DNA of 33,872 nucleotides from Clostridium sp. DSM 17811 (GCF_018861905.1 NZ_JAHLDU010000034.1:1-33872), one strand, 5' to 3'. Shown: positions 24,244 to 32,303, counted from the first letter of the stretch. Made by a program: numbers and translations. The notes: generated by a model from the letters alone, not told the origin.

Positions 24244-24302
24244 TATTAAAATCCACTGAATCAAAAGCAGCAAGATATGTTTTACCTATACCCGTTGCAA
24301 CA
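24244..24302 (-). pseudogene. Small fragment of the helicase gene (Walker A region)
   Basis: About 55 bases match the helicase gene around 10268-10325 (AATGIGKTYLAAFDSLDF) with a few changes. It stands alone between the HEAT gene and the terminator of the glycerol operon. Confidence 0.8.
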
Positions 24303-24313
24303 CCAAATAAGTC

Positions 24314-24360
24314 AAAAAACAAACCCTAATCATTGAAACAACATTGTTCAATGATTAGGG
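24314..24360 (-). terminator. Terminator of the glycerol dehydratase operon
   Basis: A perfect 14-bp stem, CCCTAATCATTGAA (24324-24337) with TTCAATGATTAGGG (24347-24360). On the minus strand a T-rich run (complement of 24314-24323) follows. It lies 27 bases after the activase stop codon. Confidence 0.9.
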
Positions 24361-24387
24361 CTATAAATCAAATTTCTTTATTCTTCT

Positions 24388-25317
24388 TTAGCCTCCAATA
24401 GTACATTCTAATCCATATTCCTCTACTATTTTTTTGAAATTATTCATAGTATCCTCATCTGGTGTTTTAATTTCCTGTCCCATTGTATAATCTAGCCCTA
24501 AGTTCTCATACTTATTGGCACCAAGCTTATGATATGGTAATAAATCTAAGCGCTGTACTCCATTTAAACTTTTTGCAAACTTAGCTATATCAGATATACT
24601 ATTTTTATCGCAATTAAATTTTGGAATAACAGGTACCCTTATAATAAGCTCTGTGCCTATGGTAGATATTTTTTTAGCATTTTTAACTATAACCTCATTA
24701 CTTACATGAACATACTTTTTATGTTTTTCATCATCTAAGTGTTTTATATCTAAAAGTACTAAATCAACCAAAGGAATTAACTTGTCTATTGTATCTTCAC
24801 TAGCATAGCCTGTAGTTTCTATTGCAGTATGCCATCCCATTGCCTTGCAAGCTTTTAAAAGTTCAATTGCAAATTCTGGTTGCATAAGTAATTCTCCTCC
24901 AGATAATGTAACTCCACCTCCGGAACGTCTGAACTGGATAGTTTCTTTTTTTAGTTCAGTCATTACCTTCTCAACAGTAGTTTCTTCTCCTGATTTTACA
25001 AGACCCCCTGGATAACAATTTTCAGCGCAAACTCCACAACTAGTACATTTCGCTCTATCTATTCTTCCAGTCCTTAGCATATTAATCGCACTTTCTGGGC
25101 AATTTCTTTCACATTTTTTACACCCAGTACAATTTTTTTCATTAAACATAATTTCAACTACTGGATCTTGTGATTCGGGATTACTACACCAATCACATTT
25201 TAAAGGACATCCTTTTAAAAATACTATTGTCCTAATTCCTGGTCCATCATGTATAGAAAAGCGTTGCATATTAAAAATTATGCCTTTTTGCTCATAGTTA
25301 ATTCCTTTTGTAAGCAT
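24388..25317 (-). CDS. dhaB2: Radical-SAM activating enzyme of the glycerol dehydratase
   Basis: A 309-residue glycyl-radical-enzyme activase. The radical-SAM cluster ligands are C37, C41 and C44 (GCPLKCDWCSNPES). Two further 4Fe-4S motifs follow (C63/C66/C69/C73 and C91/C94/C97/C101), the ferredoxin-like insert of activases for dehydratase-type partners. The SAM-binding GGE motif is in GVTLSGGELLMQ. The enzyme abstracts a hydrogen from the partner's C-terminal glycine to install the radical, under strictly anaerobic conditions. RBS AAAGGAGG precedes the ATG. It starts 16 bases after the dehydratase stop, so the two are co-transcribed. Similar in size and motifs to DhaB2 of Clostridium butyricum. 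Confidence 0.92.
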   Translation of the reverse strand: MLTKGINYEQKGIIFNMQRFSIHDGPGIRTIVFLKGCPLKCDWCSNPESQDPVVEIMFNEKNCTGCKKCERNCPESAINMLRTGRIDRAKCTSCGVCAENCYPGGLVKSGEETTVEKVMTELKKETIQFRRSGGGVTLSGGELLMQPEFAIELLKACKAMGWHTAIETTGYASEDTIDKLIPLVDLVLLDIKHLDDEKHKKYVHVSNEVIVKNAKKISTIGTELIIRVPVIPKFNCDKNSISDIAKFAKSLNGVQRLDLLPYHKLGANKYENLGLDYTMGQEIKTPDEDTMNNFKKIVEEYGLECTIGG

Positions 25318-25333
25318 TTGCTTTTCCTCCTTT

Positions 25334-27739
25334 TTAGAAAGTTTGTTCAGTTCTCTTTATAATATCATCTTGAATTGCTTTATCTAATGTTATAAATTGA
25401 GCACTATAACCGGCAACACGTACTACTAAATCTCTATATTTACTTGGGTCCTTTTGTGCTTCAACAAGAGTTTCCTTATCGATTATATTAAATTGTACAT
25501 GCATACCTTTTTGATCAAAGAAGCTTCTAACAAGTGACGCTAAATTTTTAAGTCCACCACTTCCCTGAATTGAACCTGGATGAAATTTTTGATTTAATAA
25601 AGTACCATTAGATGCAATAAAATGATCTAATTTTGCTACTGAATTTATAGCAGCAGTTGGTCCATTACTATCAGCGCCTCTAACTGGAGATACACCATCA
25701 GCTAATGCTTCATGTGCTTTTCTACCGTCTGGAGTTGCTCCAATAAGATCACCAAATAAGATGTTAATTGCTGCCGGGTATAATCCTGCATGGAAATTGC
25801 CACCTCTTGGATTTTTATGTTTTGCGACTTCTTTGCAGTAAATATATGCTCCTTGCCTTGCTAGTTCATCAACTTCGTCAATATCATTACCAAACTTAGG
25901 TGCTCTATGAATTAACATTTGTCTTAAATCCTCAAAATTTTCCTTTAAAGTTGGATCTTCTTCACCAAAGTTAGTGTCTAGAGCTTCTTTTAAGTCTTTT
26001 AAAGTTACCTTTTTAGTATCAAATACAAGCTTTTTAATGGCTGCAAAAGAATCTCCTACATTTGCAACACCAACACCTTGTGGCCCTGTAAAGTTATAAT
26101 ATGCTCCACCTTCTTGAAGTGATTTTCCGTCTGTTATACAATCATCAACCATACAAGATAGGAATGGTAATGGTGCTCTTTCTGCATGAGCAAGATCAAT
26201 AGAATTGTCTGCTACTGATAATTGATAAACAAAGTATTCCATTTGTTTAGTATAAGCTTGAACAACTTCTTCAATCGACTTGAACTTTGTAAATTCTCCA
26301 GTCTTAGGTCCTATTTGTTTTCCATTACTCATACCATTATTTATAGTGACTTCTAATAGTCTTGCTAGATTAAAGAAACCTGAATCATGCCATCCTTCTG
26401 TTTTTCCTGGTTTTTGAGGTTCAACGCAACCAATAATTCCATATTCTCTAGCATCTTCCATTGTTAATCCATTACTAACTAAAGCTGTAATTACAACTTC
26501 ATCATTATAAAATGCTGGCATACCCAGGCCTAATCTGCTTAACTCACAGGATCTTAATAAAAATTCATCTGGCGTTTTGTTCCATATTCTTACCGAAAAA
26601 GATGGTGCCGATAATCTTACATGAGCCGTAGCATCTATGCACATATATGATAAATCATTTGTAGCATCTTTACCCTCTCTAGTTTGTCCACCTACACATA
26701 GGTTTTGAAACATTGGATATCCACCAAATGCTCTTGTTGATACTTCATCACGAACTTTGTTAATGTCATTCAATTTAACCCATACACAATCAATAAGTTC
26801 TTGAATTTTATCTATGTCAAACTTTCCTGAATTTAATTCTATTTCATAATATGGATACATATATTGATCAAATCTTGTTGGTGAAATAGAGTGTCCATTT
26901 GATTCTATATTTATAACTGCATGTACAAACCAAAATGATTGACAAGCTTCATAAAAATTAGTTGCGCCATTTTCAGGTACTGTTTCACAGTTTTTAGCTA
27001 TTTGTAATAATTCTTTAGCGCGAACAGCATTAGATTCTTTTGAAGCCATTTCTCTTGCAAGCTTTGCATATCTATGTGCATAATTTATTACTGCTTTGCA
27101 AGAACCTATGATAGATTCCCAAAATAGTTTTTGCTTAATATACTTCGGATTTTCTTTATCAGCATTCTTAATTGCACACTTAACTTCCTCAATAATCCCC
27201 TTATATCCTTTAGCCAAAACCTTAGCATAATCTACAGATACATGTCCTACTCCATTAAGATAATAGTTTGCAACTGTAAATACATTTTCATTCATTGCCT
27301 CAATAGTTTCTGGATACATATATGAAGTAGCAAGTTCATTAGTAGTTTTGCCTTCCCAATAATCAAATACTTCTGTAAGTTGTTTTTTTGCCTTTTCAGT
27401 AATTTGGAATGAATCACCTTTTCTCTTTCCTATGGTTTCAAATTCATCTTTAATCCACTTATTTGAGAATTCAGGAAAGATTTGAGCTGATCTTGCTTCC
27501 TTGGTCAAACTTCCAACTATTAGCTCTTCATCTCTTATAATAATAGGAATTTCGTTTAATATCTTTTCAAGTGCTTTAGCCCTACGCACTACTATAGATT
27601 TTCCTTCTGTTTCTTTAAATGATTCTGTTATTAATAACGCTCTATCCACTTCAATACAAGGAACCGCTGATAGTATTTGTTCCTTTAATGCCTCTACCCT
27701 CTTTGTTGGTTTACTAAATCCATTTTGCAAAACATACAT
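25334..27739 (-). CDS. dhaB1: B12-independent glycerol dehydratase (glycyl radical enzyme)
   Basis: An 801-residue glycyl radical enzyme closely resembling DhaB1 of Clostridium butyricum in the regions I can compare from memory. Catalytic Cys438 and Glu440 lie in GIIGCVEPQKPGKTEG. The radical-bearing Gly777 lies in RVAGYSAQF near the C-terminus. Substrate-contact positions correspond: His166 (GVGHVSVDY), His283-Ser284 (NGHSIS) and Asp452 (GWHDS). It removes water from glycerol to give 3-hydroxypropionaldehyde; 1,2-propanediol is a possible alternative substrate. RBS AGAGGAAG precedes the ATG. It is oxygen-sensitive by nature. No microcompartment shell genes are present, which argues for glycerol over propanediol use. 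Confidence 0.92.
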   Translation of the reverse strand: MYVLQNGFSKPTKRVEALKEQILSAVPCIEVDRALLITESFKETEGKSIVVRRAKALEKILNEIPIIIRDEELIVGSLTKEARSAQIFPEFSNKWIKDEFETIGKRKGDSFQITEKAKKQLTEVFDYWEGKTTNELATSYMYPETIEAMNENVFTVANYYLNGVGHVSVDYAKVLAKGYKGIIEEVKCAIKNADKENPKYIKQKLFWESIIGSCKAVINYAHRYAKLAREMASKESNAVRAKELLQIAKNCETVPENGATNFYEACQSFWFVHAVINIESNGHSISPTRFDQYMYPYYEIELNSGKFDIDKIQELIDCVWVKLNDINKVRDEVSTRAFGGYPMFQNLCVGGQTREGKDATNDLSYMCIDATAHVRLSAPSFSVRIWNKTPDEFLLRSCELSRLGLGMPAFYNDEVVITALVSNGLTMEDAREYGIIGCVEPQKPGKTEGWHDSGFFNLARLLEVTINNGMSNGKQIGPKTGEFTKFKSIEEVVQAYTKQMEYFVYQLSVADNSIDLAHAERAPLPFLSCMVDDCITDGKSLQEGGAYYNFTGPQGVGVANVGDSFAAIKKLVFDTKKVTLKDLKEALDTNFGEEDPTLKENFEDLRQMLIHRAPKFGNDIDEVDELARQGAYIYCKEVAKHKNPRGGNFHAGLYPAAINILFGDLIGATPDGRKAHEALADGVSPVRGADSNGPTAAINSVAKLDHFIASNGTLLNQKFHPGSIQGSGGLKNLASLVRSFFDQKGMHVQFNIIDKETLVEAQKDPSKYRDLVVRVAGYSAQFITLDKAIQDDIIKRTEQTF

Positions 27740-27961
27740 ATTAAAACTTCCTCTCTTAAAATATATTATTAATTAGTGTGTTATTCATTAAAATCCATAT
27801 TTTATTCTATATTCTTAAATTAAACATTTGTTAAATTTATAACTATCAAAGATATTCGAAATTTATAATATATCCTCAACAAATACATCGAGGACATATT
27901 ATTACTGTTTTAACTTATATTTATTAATTTCTGTTATATCATCTTTCTCAAAGTTGCAAGA
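27740..27961. other. Spacer between dhaT and the dehydratase gene
   Basis: 222 AT-rich bases. A short hairpin (TCCTC..GAGGA, 27873-27894) lacks a T-run. Several TTGATA- and TATAAT-like words exist on the minus strand, so an own promoter for the dehydratase is possible but cannot be chosen with confidence. Confidence 0.35.
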
Positions 27962-29119
27962 TTAAAACGCTGATTTAAATAATTCTGCAATATCTTTTTT
28001 ATTTCCTTTTCTTGGATTACTAAAGGCATTACCATCTTTTAATGCCCATTCAGCCATGTATTCGATGTCTTCTTCTTTAGCTCCTTGTGATCTTAAGTTA
28101 GCTGGAATTCCAACATCCTTTGCAAGTCTAAACATAGCATCAATAGATTTCTGCGCTGCATCCAATACTGAAAGTCCTTGTATGTTTTCACCCATGAATT
28201 CTGCTATATCAGCAAATTTCTGTGGATTTGAAATAACGTTCCATTTTTCAACGAAGGGAAGCAATATAGCATTAGCTACTCCATGAGGCATATCATAAAG
28301 TCCACCTAATTGATGAGCCATTGCATGTACATAACCTAAGTTAGCATTATTAAATGCCATACCAGCAAGAAGTGAAGCATAACACATATTTTCTCTAGCT
28401 ACTAAGTTCTCACCTAGTGCATAAGCTTGTCTTAAATTGTTTGATATCAATTTAATAGCTTGGATAGCTGAGGCATCTGTAACAGGATTAGCATCCTTTG
28501 AAACGTATGCTTCTATAGCATGAGTTAACGCATCCATTCCTGTTGCAGCTGTAAGTCCTGCAGGCATTCCAACCATTGTTAATGGATCATTAATTGAAAC
28601 TGATGGTAAGTTTCTCCAACTAACTATAACAAATTTAATATTAGTTTTAGTGTTTGTTATAACACAGTGACGAGTAACTTCACTACCTGTTCCAGCTGTG
28701 GTATTAACCGCAATAATTGGCGGAAGTGGACTTGCAAGAGTCTCTATGCCTGCATAGTCAAACAATTCTCCTGGATGGGTTGCTAGTATCCCGATACCTT
28801 TACCACAGTCATGTGAGCTTCCACCACCAACCGTAATTATCATGTCACAGTTTTCATCTTTGAATATTTTTGCACCTTCAATCGCATTTCTATCCTTAGG
28901 ATTCGGCTCAACATTATCATAGTATACAAAGCTAATTCCTGCTTCCTTTAATGAAGCTTCAACTTGTGCTACTGCTCCGCCCGGAAGACTTTTAAGAAAT
29001 TTATCAGTTACTATTAACGCTTTCTTTCCACCTAGAATTTTAGCTCTCTCGCCTACTACTTTTACAGCTCCTACTCCCATAAAGTTAACCGCTGGTGCTA
29101 AATAATCATACATTCTCAT
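27962..29119 (-). CDS. dhaT: 1,3-propanediol dehydrogenase
   Basis: A 385-residue iron-containing (group III) alcohol dehydrogenase, the same length as clostridial DhaT. Visible are the NAD-binding GGGSSHDCGKGIG (about 98-110), TTAGTGSEVTRHCVI, GMDALTHAIEAY and VHAMAHQLGGLYDMPHG. The last two carry the Asp/His residues that bind iron. It reduces 3-hydroxypropionaldehyde to 1,3-propanediol with NADH, completing the reductive branch of glycerol fermentation. RBS AAGGAGGAAT precedes the ATG. It is the first structural gene, whereas in C. butyricum dhaT lies last, after dhaB1 and dhaB2. Confidence 0.93.
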   Translation of the reverse strand: MRMYDYLAPAVNFMGVGAVKVVGERAKILGGKKALIVTDKFLKSLPGGAVAQVEASLKEAGISFVYYDNVEPNPKDRNAIEGAKIFKDENCDMIITVGGGSSHDCGKGIGILATHPGELFDYAGIETLASPLPPIIAVNTTAGTGSEVTRHCVITNTKTNIKFVIVSWRNLPSVSINDPLTMVGMPAGLTAATGMDALTHAIEAYVSKDANPVTDASAIQAIKLISNNLRQAYALGENLVARENMCYASLLAGMAFNNANLGYVHAMAHQLGGLYDMPHGVANAILLPFVEKWNVISNPQKFADIAEFMGENIQGLSVLDAAQKSIDAMFRLAKDVGIPANLRSQGAKEEDIEYMAEWALKDGNAFSNPRKGNKKDIAELFKSAF

Positions 29120-29364
29120 TAATTATTCCTCCTTGATTTTCTTAAACATTATAATTTATTGAATTGTTACCTTAATATATTTTTAAGGCGATATTAGCAT
29201 TTGCTCATTATCAATCTGTTTGTTATTAATTTAACTTACTAACTATCTACCTAAAGTATAAGCCTGTCTAATTGAAATTTCATTGAAGTAAATTGCATTC
29301 TTGTAGAAAAACCTTGCTTACTTAATGTAAATTTACACAGTAATTTCTTGCACTTTGTGTTTAA

Positions 29365-29403
29365 ATATAAAAAAATAGCACTAGTTTTACCTAAGTGCTA
29401 TTT
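29365..29403 (-). terminator. Terminator of the regulator gene, overlapping its stop codon
   Basis: AAATAGCACT (29373-29382) pairs perfectly with AGTGCTATTT (29394-29403). On the minus strand a T-run follows. The regulator's stop codon (29400..29398) lies inside the stem. Regulator and dhaT are thus separate transcripts. Confidence 0.85.
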
Positions 29404-30447
29404 TCCTATATTATATTCATTTCTATAAACTGCTGGGGTTACCCCTTCAATTCTTTTAAATACTTTTATAAAATAACCACAATCCTCAAATCCTAAATCC
29501 AAAGCCAAATTGATTATTGGAATATCAGAGGCCTCAAGCAATTCTTTAGCTTTTTTAATCCTCACTTTATTTATATAATTCGAGAAATTATCACCAATAT
29601 TCTTTTTAAAAAGCTTGCTAAAATAGCTAGGACTAACGTTACACATGGATGCCATTTCATCAATGCTAATTGCGTAACTATAACCCACTTGTATATAGTC
29701 TAATGCTGGCTTTAAAATAGCATTACATTTATTCTCACGTATTACAACGTTTCCATTTTTACTAATATTTGAATTAACATTATTCTTTCGCTTAACATTT
29801 TCCTTTGTATTTTCTTCCACTGTTTCCACTTTGTTAGTATCTTTTAATTCTAGATTTGCAACCTTAAAGGAATCTACCGTTAGAATTTTATCATTAAGTT
29901 TATTTGAATTTATTTTTAATAAGGCTTCTTCTACAATATAATTACTAATATGCAAAATCATATTAGCAACGGATTTAACCCTGTCCAAAGTCATAATAGG
30001 TAACTTGTCATATAAAATTTTTAGCTCAGTTTCTTTTTCTAATTCCATCTTAAAACACTTATTATTAACTATTTGTTCTAAATCTTCCTTTTGTTTATCT
30101 TTAACAATAACTTGTCCTGCCATTACAGCTCCAAAGTATTGTCCATCTACTATAATAGGGATTGCAAAATCTAAAATACCTACATGACATATATATAGAT
30201 ATGGTTCTTGTAATCTAGCAGCCTCGAGTCCACCTCTAGAATCACATTTTTCACAAAGCTCACTTAAGTCTAAACGTGATCTTATAAATTTACAAAATTC
30301 GCTACATTTACTATGTGTAGTAACCCTCTTGCCTTTATAATCAACCGTAACCATAGCAATCTCTGTTACCTCCGCTATATTATCCTGAATTTTTTGAAAA
30401 TTATCCACATTAATAATATTATCTAAATGCAACAAACCATTCTGCAA
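29398..30447 (-). CDS. PocR-sensor/AraC-type regulator of the glycerol operon
   Basis: About 349 residues. The N-terminal PocR-type sensory domain (about 5-175) has the Cys-rich signature CSEFCKFIRSRLDLSELCEKC then YLYICHVGILDFAIPII and FGAVMAGQ. A Lys/Asn-rich linker follows (about 195-240). The C-terminal AraC pair of helix-turn-helices contains SIDEMASMCNVSPSYFSKLF and LALDLGFEDCGYFIKVFKR. PocR domains bind small diols such as 1,2-propanediol, so this protein probably activates the adjacent genes in response to glycerol or 1,3-propanediol. I place the start at TTG 30447..30445, because GGAGG lies seven bases before it. The in-frame ATG at 30465 has no RBS and lies only some 11 bases after the -10 box. 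Confidence 0.85.
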   Translation of the reverse strand: MQNGLLHLDNIINVDNFQKIQDNIAEVTEIAMVTVDYKGKRVTTHSKCSEFCKFIRSRLDLSELCEKCDSRGGLEAARLQEPYLYICHVGILDFAIPIIVDGQYFGAVMAGQVIVKDKQKEDLEQIVNNKCFKMELEKETELKILYDKLPIMTLDRVKSVANMILHISNYIVEEALLKINSNKLNDKILTVDSFKVANLELKDTNKVETVEENTKENVKRKNNVNSNISKNGNVVIRENKCNAILKPALDYIQVGYSYAISIDEMASMCNVSPSYFSKLFKKNIGDNFSNYINKVRIKKAKELLEASDIPIINLALDLGFEDCGYFIKVFKRIEGVTPAVYRNEYNIGK

Positions 30448-30475
30448 AATACTTCCTCCATTCATCTATAAAGGT

Positions 30476-30505
30476 ATTATAATTAAATCATCACCTGAGA
30501 TGATT
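30476..30505 (-). promoter_or_regulatory. Promoter and inverted repeat upstream of the regulator
   Basis: On the minus strand TATAAT lies at 30481..30476. Just upstream is an inverted repeat, AATCATC-ACCTGA-GATGATT (30486-30505, plus-strand reading), covering the -35 region. It could be an operator, for example for autoregulation. On the plus strand the same repeat is followed by a T-run and could also act as a weak terminator. Confidence 0.5.
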
Positions 30506-31066
30506 TTTTTCATTACTACTTTCCATATAAGTAATATTAACATCAAAGACAAAAAAATAGAAGCTAATTAATTTTGGATTTCGCGAACCAAGTTATAGAT
30601 ATAAAATAACCTATTATAGGGGAAACTCCATATCCCATCAATGGAACTGGGAAATTCCCAAATAGAGTAGAAATTAAAACAATTATAAAATTCATAATGA
30701 AATTATTCCAGCTAACACTAAACAAAAAATATTTTGACCAAAGATAGCAATTGGTACTTTATTTACGTACATTACTATCACCCCAATAATTATTGACGGT
30801 ACTGCCATCAATAACGGTATAAAATTCAATAACCTCAAATTTTTATTCATTACATTTCTTCCTTTCAAAAATAAAATTGAACAATATATACAATATCACT
30901 AAGCTATTCTATTGGCTACATATTAATTACTTCCATCCAAAGAGTAAGCATTTAAAGCCTGATGCTATATTTTCCTTATAAATCAGGATAATTAAGCAAC
31001 TATTTTATTTCGTACTCGTAATGTACTGTGACGTTGTAAAAAAAATCGAGGGGGAATAGTTTATTT
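30506..31066. other. Region upstream of the regulator, with a membrane-protein remnant
   Basis: Apart from the broken membrane protein at 30564-30850, no gene is seen. The 200 bases before the lipoprotein at 31067 are AT-rich; GAGGGGG near 31050 is its ribosome binding site. Confidence 0.4.
30564..30850 (-). pseudogene. Split small membrane protein, FtsW/RodA-like in flavour
   Basis: The first frame (ATG 30850, 52 codons) encodes IPLLMAVPSIIIGVIVMYVN and QNIFCLVLAGIISL. Its stop TGA overlaps the ATG of a second frame (ATG 30695, 43 codons), MNFIIVLISTLFGNFPVPLM then GYGVSPIIGYFISITWF. Both are hydrophobic and read as one protein interrupted by a shift or deletion. The segment GNFPVPLMGYGVSPIIGYF resembles the PFISYGGS-like loop near the end of SEDS (FtsW/RodA/SpoVE) proteins, but a full SEDS protein is about 370-400 residues, so the middle would be missing. 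RBS GGAAG precedes the first ATG. The ATGA overlap would permit translational coupling if both are made. Confidence 0.45.
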
Positions 31067-31480
31067 ATGAAAAGATTAATATTAATTTTATTAACATCTA
31101 TTTTAATATTTTCTGGTTGTGCAAACACTAAATCAGTTTCAGTAGATAATACTAAAGAAATAATTAATATAAATGATGTTGATAACTTAAAAATAATAAC
31201 ATTACCAAGCCCACCGAAGGAAAAAACAATAACTAAAAAAGAAGATATTAAAAAAGTAATAAATCTCATAAATTCAATAAAAAAAGAACATATAAAACAA
31301 AATGATTATAATGGTTGGGTTATATTGATTAAAACAGACGGTAAAGAAAAACATTCAATATGTTTTTCTGGTGGAAGAGTTGAAATTGACAACTTGTGGT
31401 ATATTATTAATAATAATGATATAGATAAGATTAAAACTCTATATAATGAATTAAATTATAAAGAAGGGAAGTATGTATAA
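31067..31480 (+). CDS. Small lipoprotein of unknown function
   Basis: A 137-residue protein with a lipoprotein signal peptide ending at the lipobox ILIFSGC (Cys at about residue 18), so exported and membrane-attached. The mature part contains LKIITLPSPPKEKTITKKED, then IKKVINLINSIKKEH, and GWVILIKTDGKEKHSICFSGG. This resembles small extracellular beta-alpha domains of the DUF5301 kind in clostridia, but the match is only suggestive. RBS GAGGGGG lies 12 bases before the ATG. Confidence 0.65.
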   Translation: MKRLILILLTSILIFSGCANTKSVSVDNTKEIININDVDNLKIITLPSPPKEKTITKKEDIKKVINLINSIKKEHIKQNDYNGWVILIKTDGKEKHSICFSGGRVEIDNLWYIINNNDIDKIKTLYNELNYKEGKYV

Positions 31481-31591
31481 TCTAATTATTCTGACTCTTG
31501 GATAAGGCAATAAGTAGTATAATTAAATAAATATTTCATAGATGATTTAGAAAGAGCCATAAGACTTCAGAGTAGAAAAATGGGGAAGAGC

Positions 31592-31759
31592 ATGATAAAA
31601 AAGATTGTTTTTGTAGTAGTATCAGTAGGCGTCGGTTCGTTCGTAGACAATATATTGGAAAAGACAGATATAAACGTTTGGCTTGCTAGGGGCACTGGCT
31701 GTCTGGTTACTGTGATTATAGCGTTGCTTTTGTACTATTTATTGATAAAAAAATCTTAA
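31592..31759 (+). CDS. Short two-helix membrane protein
   Basis: A 55-residue frame: MIKKIVFVVVSVGVGSFVDN, a short polar loop (ILEKTDINVWLARG), then a second hydrophobic helix (CLVTVIIALLLYYLLIKKS). An in-frame ATG at 31580 adds four residues. GGGGAAG (31582-31588) is a possible RBS but close. Its GC content is visibly higher than its surroundings, suggesting acquisition. The family is not recognised. A helicase-gene fragment begins ten bases after the stop. Confidence 0.5.
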   Translation: MIKKIVFVVVSVGVGSFVDNILEKTDINVWLARGTGCLVTVIIALLLYYLLIKKS

Positions 31760-31768
31760 ATCCACCTT

Positions 31769-31950
31769 ATTACCTAGTGCGTCCTTTACTAAATATAAAG
31801 CCTGCGGTTGAGTGATATTAAGATAATAACAAAGAGCAACTATCTCTTTGTTATCCTCCACTTTTTCTAAAGTATTAAAGATTTTAGGTCTTTTCATACT
31901 GATGAATAACGCCTCAGCTCAGCATCATCAATAATCATGGAATGGTTTAA
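31769..31950 (-). pseudogene. Helicase gene fragments, copy F
   Basis: Two pieces of the helicase gene are fused. 31772-31810 matches the region around 10765-10808 (ITQPQALYLVKEALG), and about 31845-31950 matches 10435-10545 (VWKRPKVF, DDDELRRYSS). The order is that of the gene, with the DNA between them replaced by about 30 unrelated bases. Not translatable. Confidence 0.8.
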
Positions 31951-32021
31951 AAATAAAACTACAACTGGGGCATCATCGCTTTTGCACGACCATACCTGTA
32001 TATTTCCCAGGTAGATACACT

Positions 32022-32204
32022 TCAGAATTTAAACTCGACATTAACAACCTTTTTTGAGCCCTTAGGACGGCTAAAGCGCTTCATGAATGCCGAGTTAGCG
32101 CGACTTTCATCATACACGGCACCGTGAGGCATGTTTTTCATGAGTGTAAAGCAAACTCTTGCCTGGCCGTAAGAGTTATTGTATTGATCCATCCAAATCT
32201 GCAA
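32022..32204 (-). pseudogene. Unidentified C-terminal gene fragment
   Basis: An open minus-strand stretch encodes NSYGQARVCFTLMKNMPHGA then VYDESRANSAFMKRFSRPKG and KKVVNVEFKF before the stop. Composition is richer in GC than the neighbours and the text reads as real protein, but I do not recognise the family. Its 5' part has been replaced by a PrpR-like N-terminus in another frame (32176-32303). Confidence 0.4.
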
Positions 32205-32303
32205 TTTCTATATCCATAACAATCTTTTCATATTTACTACATATATCTTTAAGTAATTCTCTTAAACCTTCATATGGGACTATCGCAAGTAGCTTTATCA
32301 TCA
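32176..32303 (-). pseudogene. N-terminal fragment of a PrpR-type regulator
   Basis: From ATG 32303, MMIKLLAIVPYEGLRELLKD followed by YEKIVMDIEIADLDG matches the start of the PrpR_N ligand-sensing domain of sigma-54-dependent regulators (pattern IKxLxIxPYEGL .. V.V.DL). GGAG lies eight bases upstream. After about 40 residues the frame runs into unrelated DNA and stops, so the AAA+ and DNA-binding domains are gone. Confidence 0.6.

Noticed and set aside
25334-27739. Pyruvate formate-lyase or choline TMA-lyase identity for the glycyl radical enzyme
   Set aside because: The active-site text GIIGCVEPQKPGKTEG, the two-cluster activase and the neighbouring 1,3-propanediol dehydrogenase fit glycerol dehydratase; the Cys-Cys pair of PFL is absent and there are no microcompartment genes.
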